DNA of 41,655 nt from an uncultured bacterium (GCA_905216195.1 CAJMSX010000033.1:1-41655); one strand, 5' to 3'. Counted from the first letter of the stretch, positions 16,388 to 24,664 are shown. Translations and numbers: made by a program. The notes: generated by a model not told the origin, from the letters alone.

Positions 16388-17218
16388 ATGAAAAAAAAGC
16401 AATGGTTATATCGAAATTGGTGGTGGTGCATAGGCATCCCCTTTTTATTTATCTTTCCCTTTATACTTAATTTTATACTATTAGTAGAAAAGCCCTCAAA
16501 GGTAGAGATAATTGGTAATGAAAAAGATTGGTTGATATTTTGGGCTACTTACATTACAGGTGCAGCTACTTTAATTATTATCTATTTTAATATGCGTTAT
16601 CACCGGGAATTAAAAACACTTCAAATAAATACTTTAAAATACACTCAAAAACAAAAATGGTTAGAACTTTTTAGAGAAGCCTTACAAAAAAATATTGCTT
16701 ATCTTAATATTGCAACTTTGAAAAATGCGATCCTTCGGAGAAAAGATAATCCCCTTTCTGCCTCAGATGTATTTGATGATTTATTTCGTGAAACAACAAC
16801 CATACCTAATCAATTTACACTTCTTTTTAATTCTCAAACAGATACTAAAGAAGAAGAGTATTTGAATTTATTCAGGGAATTAAGTAAAAGATATGCAGAT
16901 ATGATACTTTTGAATATACGTATAATACTACTATATAAATGTGGTAACGACCTGAAAAAATGTCATCACTATCTTATGAATACAGGAATAGGGGATAAAA
17001 TATCAGGTATAACTATGTTTACCCCGGAAGAATATAAAGAACTATTAAAACAACCTGATCGGGATTCTCTTTTTAAAACAGTTGAAGCACTACATGACAA
17101 GTATATGTTATCTTTTCTGACTTATTACCAAACAGCTTTGGTGGAACTCATTAAGGGTTCACATACTCTATTACTTCATGAAGAATGCAAAATAGATAAT
17201 TTATTAAGTGTAGATTAG
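16388..17218 (+). CDS. Two-helix membrane protein of unknown function
   Basis: The product is 276 aa and AT-rich. A basic N-terminus precedes helix 1 (about 13-32), a ~15-residue outer loop, then helix 2 (about 48-66: WLIFWATYITGAATLIIIYF) and a ~205-residue helical cytoplasmic domain with no motif I recognise. The 'DW..FW..Y..G' second helix plus long cytoplasmic helical domain is the layout of many small phage-encoded or defence membrane proteins (for example the PutAbiC type), but I see no direct homology. It has its own promoter, and its base composition differs from the C-rich genes on both sides, so it probably arrived separately as cargo. Confidence 0.75.
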   Translation: MKKKQWLYRNWWWCIGIPFLFIFPFILNFILLVEKPSKVEIIGNEKDWLIFWATYITGAATLIIIYFNMRYHRELKTLQINTLKYTQKQKWLELFREALQKNIAYLNIATLKNAILRRKDNPLSASDVFDDLFRETTTIPNQFTLLFNSQTDTKEEEYLNLFRELSKRYADMILLNIRIILLYKCGNDLKKCHHYLMNTGIGDKISGITMFTPEEYKELLKQPDRDSLFKTVEALHDKYMLSFLTYYQTALVELIKGSHTLLLHEECKIDNLLSVD

Positions 17219-17233
17219 TTTATCAAAAAACAC

Positions 17234-17241
17234 TAATTTTG
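17234..17241 (+). promoter_or_regulatory. -7 box for the AlbA_2 gene
   Basis: TAATTTTG, exact match, 27 nt before the ATG at 17269. The upstream in-frame TTG at 17239 lies inside this box, so it cannot be the start. Confidence 0.5.
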
Positions 17242-17268
17242 CCTTATCACCAACTAATCCTTATCTCC

Positions 17269-18588
17269 ATGTCCGAAAACCAGAACCTCGAATACAAAGA
17301 AACATGGCGTGACGAATACCTCAAATGTATATGCGGCTTTGCCAATGCCGACGGTGGCAAGCTCTACATCGGTATCGACGACAGCGGACACGTCGTAGGA
17401 GTAGACAAAGCCAAAAAACTTTCCGAGGACATCCCCAACAAAATACAGGATACCCTTGGAATCATTGCCGACGTAAACCTCCTGACCGATCCCTCCACCC
17501 AAAACGAATACATCGAAATAGTCGTAGAACCTTATCCCTATCCCATAAACTACCGTGGTCAATACCATTACCGCTCCGGTAGCACCAAACAGGAACTCAA
17601 AGGCCAGGCCCTCAATAAATTCATCATTGAGCGCACCGGCAAACGCTGGGACGGAATACCTGTTCCCCGTCTCTCCATTGCCGACCTTTCCGGCGAAGCC
17701 CTCCGCCGTTTTTGCCGGCAGGCTGCAAAAAGCAACCGGGTCGATGCCGAAGTCCTCAACGATTCTGTCGAACACCTCCTCCATGATCTCCACCTCGTTG
17801 ATGATACAACCGGCCTCTTAAAACGCGCTGCCGTCCTCCTTTTTCATCCCGATCCCGAAAAATACATCTCCGGAGCATACATAAAAATCGGCTTCTTCCG
17901 CACCACCGATGACGACCTCGCTTTTCAGGACGAAATACATGGCCCACTCATGCTCCAAGTCGACCGGGCCATCGACCTCCTGACAACCAAATACCTCACG
18001 TACGCCATCACCTACGAAGGATTTACCCGTCAGGAAAAACCCGCATTCCCGGCTTCGGCCCTGCGCGAAACCCTGCTCAATGCCATCGCCCACAAAGATT
18101 ATGCCGATGCCGCGCCCATACAGATAAGCGTTTATCCCGACCACATCGTATTCTGGAACGCCGGACAGCTCCCCGATAATTGGACCCTTTAAAACCTGCT
18201 CCAAAAACATCCCTCACGTCCCCATAATCCCGACATCGCCAATGCACTCTTCCGTAGTGGTGACATCGAAACATGGGGGAGAGGCTTCCGGAAAATCATC
18301 CAGTCCACCCTCGAACAAAAACAACTTCCGCCCCAAATTGATTACCAATCCGGCATGATGCTCACTTTCTATTCCGATATTCGTTCCCAGCTTTCCGCCG
18401 AAGGTTTGGATGAAAATTCCATCAAAGTCATTCAATACGTCCTTCAAAATGGTACTATTACTAACTCCGAAGTGCAAAAACTATTAAATATAAGTAAGCC
18501 TACGGCTACACGGTTACTTCAATCTTTAGAAGACAGATTAATTCGGTCAGGTACGCGGGGTAAAGGGACTTCTTATACGTTAAGATGA
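17269..18588 (+). pseudogene. AlbA_2 (Schlafen-like) ATPase-domain regulator, split by one in-frame TAA
   Basis: Reading from 17269 gives an AlbA_2 domain (LEYKETWRDEYLKCICGFAN, ADGGKLYIGIDD), a middle linker and an HATPase_c_4 domain (ALRETLLNAIAHKDYADAAP). A TAA at 18190-18192 follows LPDNWTL. The same frame then continues without further stops: NLLQKHPS.PHNPDIANALFRSGDIETWGRGF, then a winged helix (ITNSEVQKLLNISKPTATRLL) to the TAA ending at 18588. Removing that one stop restores a typical ~439-aa protein, so this looks like a recent nonsense mutation, probably GAA or AAA to TAA. These proteins are DNA-binding regulators of mobile elements or stress. The N-terminal 307 aa could still be made. 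Confidence 0.82.
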
Positions 18589-18605
18589 ACTTTGGAAGGA
18601 TTTTT

Positions 18606-18649
18606 AATTGGCTCATAATTGGCTCACAAAGGGTTCATAAAGGGTTCAC
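18606..18649. repeat. Four 11-bp tandem repeats
   Basis: The units are AATTGGCTCAT, AATTGGCTCAC, AAAGGGTTCAT and AAAGGGTTCAC (18606-18616, 18617-18627, 18628-18638, 18639-18649). They form two pairs sharing AA.NGG.TCAY. Spacing of one helical turn puts every unit on the same face of DNA. It begins 17 bp after the AlbA_2 gene; possible roles are operator or iteron, or a decayed coding repeat. Confidence 0.7.
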
Positions 18650-18725
18650 ACAACGAAGGCCGCCCTTTCGGACAGCCTTCCGTTTGATAACATTCATACC
18701 TGTTCGTTCCAATATCATCCGTTTA

Positions 18726-19022
18726 TCATCCTACCTCGCTCCGCACCCTCCGGATCAGCAGCAACCCCTCCATCACCGTTACGCTCACATACGAATCCTC
18801 CACAATCCCGGCTTCCCTCATCCATTTCCCTTTCAACCGTAAAAAAGGAACCTCCTTTCTTCCTTCCTCAAGCAAACCTTGCACTTTCAGGTAGTGTACC
18901 TCCGGCGTCTCCGTCCTGATCTCCACGGCCACCTCGGCCACTGCCGGGCTGATGACCTTTCTCAATACATTTCTCCTTTCCGGCATTTCTGCCCTGTTTT
19001 CCCTTATATCAATCTTTGCCAT
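18726..19022 (-). CDS. SymE-like toxin-family protein
   Basis: The product is 98 aa. Its C-terminal half, VPFLRLKGKWMREAGI followed by VSVTVMEGLLLIRRV, closely follows the SymE core (xPxIxLKGxWLxxAGFxxGxxVxVxVxxGxLxI), an AbrB-like fold turned toxin in E. coli, where it is controlled by the antisense RNA SymR. No Shine-Dalgarno is obvious. An antisense RNA would be transcribed left to right across the 5' end near 19,000; I do not see a clear TAnnTTTG there. The gene is in the C-rich part of the island but in the opposite direction to its neighbours. Confidence 0.72.
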   Translation of the reverse strand: MAKIDIRENRAEMPERRNVLRKVISPAVAEVAVEIRTETPEVHYLKVQGLLEEGRKEVPFLRLKGKWMREAGIVEDSYVSVTVMEGLLLIRRVRSEVG

Positions 19023-19049
19023 AACTTTCTGTTTTTAGGGGGTGAACAA

Positions 19050-19190
19050 CTAAGCCACTGCGTTTTTAGCCTTTATCCTCATAATTTCCTCCAGCTCGCT
19101 GTTTATCTGCTCATAATAATACAGCTTTTCCGAAATCAACCGGCTGACCGGCTTGCTTCCGGACTTCAAAGCCGTAAATCTTTCAGGCTC
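19050..19190 (-). other. Possible 3' gene fragment before the SymE-like gene
   Basis: A minus-strand frame ending at the TAG at 19050-19052 reads ERFTALKSGSKPVSRLISEK and then LYYYEQINSELEEIMRIKAK. It looks helical and natural but has no ATG; past about 19,190 the frame becomes the shadow of the plus-strand gene. It may be the tail of a lost gene. Weak. Confidence 0.3.
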
Positions 19191-19485
19191 AGAATTGAAA
19201 ATCGCTTTGGAGGGAAACGTTGAAGAAAACGACGTGCTGGTAGTGCGGATTACTCCGTTGTCTGTCGGTCAAAGCACCAACATTAACGGACTCCGGCAGG
19301 TAGGAACGGTTGCCGGTGGAGCCTCTGAGGCTGTCATCACCGAAAAGTACACCGCCCAATTCGGAACTCCTGTCGTCGGTGACAAAGTACAGATACAAAT
19401 CTATGCCATCAACACCCTGAGCGGTTACGCATCCGCCCGTCAGACCACCGTCACAAACATAGCCGAAGAATCGGCCGGCTCATAA
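19120..19485 (+). pseudogene. 5'-truncated gene fragment, beta-rich protein
   Basis: Frame open from 19120; the first usable start is a TTG at 19153. Product about 110 aa: LPDFKAVNLSGSELKIALEG, DVLVVRITPLSVGQSTNING, QVGTVAGG and GDKVQIQIYAINTLSGYAS: beta-strand rich, reading like the C-terminal domain of a larger Bacteroidetes mobile-element protein. I cannot name the family. The upstream part is missing at the junction near 19,120-19,190. Confidence 0.5.
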
Positions 19486-19525
19486 CCCGCGGAGATAACA
19501 CCGCACAAAAAGAAAGGAGGCAACT

Positions 19526-19666
19526 ATGGCAACCAACTGGAGATCGACATTATGGGACATCATTCTCACAATCCTGACGCTGGGAATTTCCCACATCCAG
19601 AAGCATAAAAAAAAATTGGAGGAAGAGGAGGGCAAAAAATCCACAAAACAGCCCTCCGAAAACTGA
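19526..19666 (+). CDS. 46-aa membrane-anchored small protein with strong RBS
   Basis: Product: a hydrophobic N-terminal segment (MATNWRSTLWDIILTILTLG) followed by a charged tail (KHKKKLEEEEGKK). A perfect AGGAGG at 19515-19520 sits 5 nt before the ATG, unusual in this phylum. It lies 40 bp after the truncated gene and ends 22 bp before a strong terminator. Small proteins of this kind often accompany phage or mobile-element gene sets in Bacteroidetes; function unknown. Confidence 0.65.
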   Translation: MATNWRSTLWDIILTILTLGISHIQKHKKKLEEEEGKKSTKQPSEN

Positions 19667-19687
19667 TCATTTACCTTTATTGTGTGT

Positions 19688-19718
19688 ATAAGCGGCTCTA
19701 ACCAGCCGCTTATTTTTG
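19688..19718 (+). terminator. Intrinsic terminator
   Basis: ATAAGCGGCT (19688-19697) and AGCCGCTTAT (19704-19713) form a perfect 10-bp stem with a 6-nt loop, followed by TTTTTG. It closes the small-protein gene. Confidence 0.9.
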
Positions 19719-19751
19719 ATTTTGCAAATGTTTTGCAATTTGTTAAACTAT

Positions 19752-19788
19752 AAAACCCAACTATCTGTAAATAAGATAATTGGGTTTT
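19752..19788. repeat. Hairpin repeat copy B behind the tRNA
   Basis: AAAACCCAACTATCT (19752-19766) and AGATAATTGGGTTTT (19774-19788), 15-nt arms with one mismatch, 7-nt loop. On the minus strand it comes 7 nt after the tRNA 3' end, so it serves as the tRNA terminator. It is nearly identical to copy A at 11041-11078. Confidence 0.7.
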
Positions 19789-19795
19789 AAAATCG

Positions 19796-19869
19796 TGGTC
19801 CCACTTGGGCTTGAACCAAGGACCCCCTGATTATGAGTCAGGTGCTCTAACCAGCTGAGCTATGGGACC
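19796..19869 (-). tRNA. tRNA with CAT anticodon (probably elongator Met)
   Basis: The minus strand folds into a full cloverleaf: acceptor GGTCCCA/TGGGACC, D-arm GCTC/GAGC, anticodon stem CCTGA/TCAGG with loop CTCATAA, and T-arm CTTGG/CCAAG with TTCAAGC loop. The 3' CCA is not encoded. The anticodon CAT can be Met or lysidine-modified Ile2; I favour Met but sequence alone does not settle it. Confidence 0.93.
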
Positions 19870-20025
19870 TGCACTGGCGTGTGTCTGAGGCTTAAAAAGC
19901 TTTGACGGGTGCAAATATAGGGATAAAATCCGGTTTTATGCAAGCGATGTGTAAAAAAAATGTTACTTTCGTTCGGGAAGCCGGTGGAGTCGGATGCGGA
20001 TTTTAGGGTGTTAAAGAGTAATAGA

Positions 20026-20499
20026 ATGAAGATTTGTTTGTTGGTGATCGGAAAAACGGATGCCTCCTACGTACGGGCGGCACTAGAAGAGTACGAAAAG
20101 CGTCTGAAGCGATATATTTCTTTTGAAATAAAAGTGGTGCCGGATATCCGGAATAGTAAGCATATAAGCGAAGAATTGCAGAAAGAGAAAGAAGGGGTAT
20201 GTATTTTGGAACAAGTACAGGCTTCGGATTTTATCGTATTGCTGGATGAAAAAGGAAAACAATATACTTCGATCGGTTTTTCGGAATTTCTGGCACAAAA
20301 GATGTTGAACGGAATAAAACGGTTGGTTTTTGTGATAGGGGGACCTTATGGTTTTTCGGAATCGGTTTATAGGCGGAGCCATGATACCTTGTCGTTGTCT
20401 AAAATGACTTTTTCCCATCAGATGGTCCGCATCCTGTTTACCGAACAATTGTACCGGGCGATGACGATTCTGAAAGGAGAGCCCTATCATCATGAATAA
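20026..20499 (+). CDS. rlmH: 23S rRNA pseudouridine-1915 N3-methyltransferase RlmH
   Basis: A 157-aa SPOUT-family enzyme that methylates pseudouridine 1915 in helix 69 of 23S rRNA. The start is the ATG at 20026 (MKICLLVIGKTD), matching the usual family length of ~155-157; the frame is open upstream but without family similarity. The SAM-binding knot is visible: LVFVIGGPYGFSESV, then SLSKMTFSHQMVRILFTEQLYRA, and the invariant C-terminal GEPYHHE. The sensor-kinase gene starts 9 bp downstream, likely co-transcribed. Confidence 0.96.
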   Translation: MKICLLVIGKTDASYVRAALEEYEKRLKRYISFEIKVVPDIRNSKHISEELQKEKEGVCILEQVQASDFIVLLDEKGKQYTSIGFSEFLAQKMLNGIKRLVFVIGGPYGFSESVYRRSHDTLSLSKMTFSHQMVRILFTEQLYRAMTILKGEPYHHE

Positions 20500-20508
20500 A
20501 GAGGAGAA

Positions 20509-23500
20509 ATGAAAAAGGCACTGATTATTTTTATAACGGGTTTTTGTTTACTACTGGGGGCTTTATCCTGGGAATATCTTTTCGACCGGCAGGATCAGGA
20601 CAATTGGGTGGGGCGGTTTGAGGATCGGTTGCATAAAAAAGAAGCAGAAGCCGATGAAAGACTGAAAAGTTTTAAAGATAGCGTGGATATCGACCGGTTC
20701 GATGGGGACGAAGATTTGATTTTCGCCGGTTTTAAAAAGGGAGAAATTTTTTTCTGGACCAACAAAATCATCGGGATGGACGGCTTGTATGAACGTTTGA
20801 ATTCCGGAGAAAATTTTATCAAAATCAATAATGCCTATTACGAAGTCCGAAGAAGGGATAAAGGGGAACTCTCGTATTTTGCTTTACTCCATATTAAAGA
20901 CAGTTATCCTTATAACAATAAGTATGTCAAGAACCGTTTCGGAAATTTTTTGGATATCGGGATCGAGAATGCGGATAATATCGAGATCAATCAGTTCGAT
21001 GAGGGGCATGAAAGGGTCATCCGGGACCGGGATGGCAACGTGCTTTTTTATCTTCGGCACAATGAGAACTACAAGGATCATTCGGCTAATTATATTTTGT
21101 TGCTGTTGTATCTTTTGTTCTTTATCAGCTTGTTCTATGTTTACGATATATTGCTGGAAAATGCTCCTTCTTTAAAAATACAACTGATTTATATTCTGGG
21201 ATTTATCTTTTTGCTCGCTGCCCTGCGTTATTTTATGCTGAGCTATCATATCCCGGAATCGGTTTACCGGTTGCCCTTGTTCGACCATAGTGTGAAAGAA
21301 GGGATGGTCGTTTCTATCGGCGATTTACTATTGTCGGCTTTTTCCTTGGTGCAGGTGCTGTATATTTCGTTTGCGAATCTGAAGATCGATTACCAGAACA
21401 GAAAGGTAAAGCACTACCGGTATTTCATTTTGACCGGGCTGATCGTCTTGTCGAATTTATATGTGTTTTTTCTGAATTACTCGATTCGTTCTCTGATAGA
21501 GCATTCGGATGTTTATTTGAATATTGCTAAAATTATCGATATCGGCATCCCTTCCTTTATTGCTTTTGTCGCTATCATTATGGGAGGATTGGGATTGATT
21601 ATCATTATCGACGGAAGTGTGAATATCGGAAAAAATCTGATTCCTCTTTCTATTATGCTGAAACTGGCGGGGGGAATATTGATCGGAAGCGCTTTGATAT
21701 GCTATTATTTCGATCTGTATATTCATTTTTGGGGGTGTATTTTTTTGATGGGTATTTACTTATTGGTCGCCTTGAACCGTTATGTGGTGAAGCGGGATAT
21801 ACAACGGAGTATTTATTTGTTATGTATGTTCTTGTTGTCCATGTATGTGGTATTGGTGACTCAGAAGTACGAACAATACCGGGAACTGACGCAGCGTCTG
21901 GAATATGCTACCGAACTGATAGAAGAGAGGGATTATAATTTCGAACGAAAGCTGGCGGAGATCAGTACGCAAATTAACGATTCGGAGGTTATAGCCGATT
22001 TGGTAGCCAATTATAACGAGGAATTTTTAAAGATGTGTCTGACCGACGATTTGCTGGACCTGAACGGTTATAATTATGCTTCGAACATTACCTTATGCCG
22101 GGCTCAGGATAGTTTAATCGTAGATCCCGGCAATCAGTTGTGGGATTGTAACGGATATTTCGGCAAATTGATACAGGATTACGGATACGAAATTCCCCGT
22201 TCCAATTTCTATTCGCTGGTGGATTTTGACGGTTTTGTTTCTTATATCGGAAAATTCGTATTCGGAGATGTGACTTTGTATTTGCAGTTCGACTCCAACA
22301 AGGACAGTGAAGGAAGCGGATATCCGCAGATCTTGTCCCGTAAGTCCGTGGAAGGTGAAAATGTGGTATATCCCTACTCTTATGCCAAATATAAAAACGG
22401 ACAATTGATTTATTCTTCCGGAGATTTCAATTATTATAAAACTCAGGATCGTTTCGGAGATGTGCATGGAAACATAGAAATCATAGAAAAAGACGATTAT
22501 TCCCATATGTTGATTCCGGTAGACAACAATAGTTTACTGGTGATGAGTCTGCATGCCAGTATTTTTTCCCTGTACTACCTGAATGTGCTTTATGCTTTTT
22601 TCGTATGTATTCTTCTTTCCTCTTACGGGGTCTTTTTCAGCCTGAATCACAACATTAATTTCCGGAAAGGGACCTTGAAAGCCAGGATAAAAAATAGTAT
22701 CATTTCTTTGATCTTTATTTTGTTTGTCATTCTGACGGCCTTGTCGATTTACCTGAACACTAAAAATTTTGAAAATCGCCATAAAGCTAAAGCTACGGAA
22801 TTATTGAAGTATATCAATAAAGAATTGGAGCATTTGGCCTGTGTGGAGTATGAGAAGTGCCCGGAAATTATGGATGTGCTGACGGAATTATCCGAGATAT
22901 TGACCATCGATATCAATATTTATTCTGATAAGGGACTGCTTGTAGCTACTTCCCGTCCGGAAATTTTCAGTACGGGTTTCGACGGTTATCTCGTCAATGC
23001 TACGGCTTTGGAACAGGTGATCCGGGAGGGAGCCATGAGTTATGTGGGGGAGGAAAAAATAGGCGAGTTGGCTTATATGGCGGCTTATATGCCTTTGGTG
23101 TTGGAGGATGGAAAGACGTATATTTTAAACGTACCTTATTTTACGCAAAACGATGAATTGAATCTGGACATTGTCATTATGGTGATTATTGCGGTAAACA
23201 TTGCTATTGTGGTGATGGTGCTGGCTTTTATTTTATCGGGGGTGGTGGCGGAACGGGTAACCAAACCTTTACAAATGGTGAACGATAAGTTGAAAGAAAT
23301 GCGTATCGGAGGAAAAAATGAAAAAATAGATTATCATCGGCGGGATGAAGTGGGGGGATTGGTGCGGGAATACAACAACATGGTGGAAAAACTCGAGGCC
23401 AGTGTGAATCAGTTGGCCAAGTCAGAAAGGGAAAGTGCCTGGAGGGAGATGGCCCGGCAGATCGCTCATGAAATAAAAAATCCCTTGACCCCGATGAAAT

Positions 23501-24111
23501 TGAATATACAGTTCATGCAACGTTCTTTACAGATTGAAGACACGGAGGAATTCAGACGGCGATTTAAAGATATTTCAGCCCTTCTTATCGAACAGATTGA
23601 CAATATGGCCTCGATTGCTTCCGCTTTCTCCGATTTTGCCAAAATTCCCGTTACCAAGAGCGAAGAATTCGAAATCAGCGAGATGGTGAACAGCTGTGTC
23701 AAGTTGTTCGAAAAGAATGTAGATGAGATGGTATGTGACATCCAACCCGGTATTTATGTATTCGCCGACCGGGAACAGATGAGGCGGGTATTTATCAATG
23801 TATTGAAAAATGCCGAACAAAGTATACCGGAAGGCCGGCGCAGCCGGATTGAGGTTTCAGTCAGTCAAGGGGCAGAGAAGGCCGTTATCCGGATAAAAGA
23901 TAACGGAACGGGGATTTCGCCCGAAATCCGGGAAAAAATATTCGAACCTAATTTTACGACTAAAACCAGCGGGACAGGTTTGGGTTTAGCCATCTCGAAA
24001 CGGATTATGGAGAGTATGGGGGGAACGATTCGTTTTGTGAGCCATGCCGAAGGAACCGAGTTTATTATCGCTCTGGATTGTATGGAAGTAAAGACCGGAA
24101 AAGAAGAATAG
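20509..24111 (+). CDS. Large multi-pass sensor histidine kinase, NtrY-like
   Basis: The product is 1200 aa. It has an N-terminal helix and extracytoplasmic region (about 25-190), a run of about eight helices (about 190-445), a second outer domain, two further helices flanking a third outer domain (to about 890), then HAMP (from about 905) and the kinase core. The phosphorylated His is H987 in AHEIKNPLTP; the N box is FINVLKNAEQS (about 1095-1105); G boxes are DNGTGIS (from 1131) and GTGLGLAIS. The H-box sequence is of the NtrY type. No response regulator is encoded nearby, so it is an orphan here. The input domain is unusually large; the ligand is unknown. Confidence 0.92.
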   Translation: MKKALIIFITGFCLLLGALSWEYLFDRQDQDNWVGRFEDRLHKKEAEADERLKSFKDSVDIDRFDGDEDLIFAGFKKGEIFFWTNKIIGMDGLYERLNSGENFIKINNAYYEVRRRDKGELSYFALLHIKDSYPYNNKYVKNRFGNFLDIGIENADNIEINQFDEGHERVIRDRDGNVLFYLRHNENYKDHSANYILLLLYLLFFISLFYVYDILLENAPSLKIQLIYILGFIFLLAALRYFMLSYHIPESVYRLPLFDHSVKEGMVVSIGDLLLSAFSLVQVLYISFANLKIDYQNRKVKHYRYFILTGLIVLSNLYVFFLNYSIRSLIEHSDVYLNIAKIIDIGIPSFIAFVAIIMGGLGLIIIIDGSVNIGKNLIPLSIMLKLAGGILIGSALICYYFDLYIHFWGCIFLMGIYLLVALNRYVVKRDIQRSIYLLCMFLLSMYVVLVTQKYEQYRELTQRLEYATELIEERDYNFERKLAEISTQINDSEVIADLVANYNEEFLKMCLTDDLLDLNGYNYASNITLCRAQDSLIVDPGNQLWDCNGYFGKLIQDYGYEIPRSNFYSLVDFDGFVSYIGKFVFGDVTLYLQFDSNKDSEGSGYPQILSRKSVEGENVVYPYSYAKYKNGQLIYSSGDFNYYKTQDRFGDVHGNIEIIEKDDYSHMLIPVDNNSLLVMSLHASIFSLYYLNVLYAFFVCILLSSYGVFFSLNHNINFRKGTLKARIKNSIISLIFILFVILTALSIYLNTKNFENRHKAKATELLKYINKELEHLACVEYEKCPEIMDVLTELSEILTIDINIYSDKGLLVATSRPEIFSTGFDGYLVNATALEQVIREGAMSYVGEEKIGELAYMAAYMPLVLEDGKTYILNVPYFTQNDELNLDIVIMVIIAVNIAIVVMVLAFILSGVVAERVTKPLQMVNDKLKEMRIGGKNEKIDYHRRDEVGGLVREYNNMVEKLEASVNQLAKSERESAWREMARQIAHEIKNPLTPMKLNIQFMQRSLQIEDTEEFRRRFKDISALLIEQIDNMASIASAFSDFAKIPVTKSEEFEISEMVNSCVKLFEKNVDEMVCDIQPGIYVFADREQMRRVFINVLKNAEQSIPEGRRSRIEVSVSQGAEKAVIRIKDNGTGISPEIREKIFEPNFTTKTSGTGLGLAISKRIMESMGGTIRFVSHAEGTEFIIALDCMEVKTGKEE

Positions 24112-24130
24112 TATTTTAATCGTATAGAAT

Positions 24131-24664
24131 ATGGAATTAATATTGGTCGTTTTTATCATATTATTTATGATATCGGTAAGTGTACTGGTCGTTTTATACT
24201 GGAAGACGCAAAGAAAAGAGCCGGTGGGGGAAACGGTTGTGAAGGAGAATTGTGATCCTTTTTTGAGAGTAACGGTTCAGGATGTATTGAAACTGGCTCA
24301 TGCGCATTATATGGAAAAACTGGACCAATTGGTCGAAGAAACGAATCTGAAAGAGAAAGTTCCCGCTTTTTATGAAGATTATCAAAGATTGAGTAAAAAT
24401 AGCAAAGAAACCTATTTTCAAAGTTTATTGGAAGTCTTGTGTGTACATCGGCAGGATTGGTTGAGCCGAATGGTGAACGGTCCGGTGGATATGGCCACTC
24501 AGGATATTTTACTCATGCTGTTGATGGAAGAAGAATTGGAAAATAAAAATATCGCCCGTATTTTGTTTATTACGCCTGATGCATTGAAAAAACGGAAAAC
24601 GCGTTTGAAGTTGAAAATAGAACAATATCATATCCCTTTGCCTGTGTTGGATGAAGGAGCCTGA
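24131..24664 (+). CDS. Membrane-anchored protein with HTH-like C-terminus
   Basis: A 177-aa protein with one N-terminal helix (about 2-25), a helical middle and a C-terminal segment ILLMLLMEEELENKNIARIL followed by FITPDALKKRKTRLK, which has the spacing of a sigma-region-4-type helix-turn-helix. A membrane anchor plus HTH-like end beside a sensor kinase suggests a signalling partner, but this is inference. The gene follows the kinase by 19 bp, and its last 37 bp overlap the convergent glycosyltransferase gene. Confidence 0.7.
   Translation: MELILVVFIILFMISVSVLVVLYWKTQRKEPVGETVVKENCDPFLRVTVQDVLKLAHAHYMEKLDQLVEETNLKEKVPAFYEDYQRLSKNSKETYFQSLLEVLCVHRQDWLSRMVNGPVDMATQDILLMLLMEEELENKNIARILFITPDALKKRKTRLKLKIEQYHIPLPVLDEGA

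Noticed and set aside
15638..18192. TAA recoded as a sense codon in the island genes
   Set aside because: Other genes here end at TAA normally (15,628; 15,291), and the DUF5675 gene also carries a frameshift, so simple decay is more likely.
18606..18649. CRISPR array
   Set aside because: Units are only 11 bp, directly adjoining and without spacers; no cas genes are present.
19796..19869. tRNA-Ile2 (lysidine) instead of Met
   Set aside because: Not fully excluded; the CAT anticodon allows it. Called Met as the more common, with the doubt recorded.
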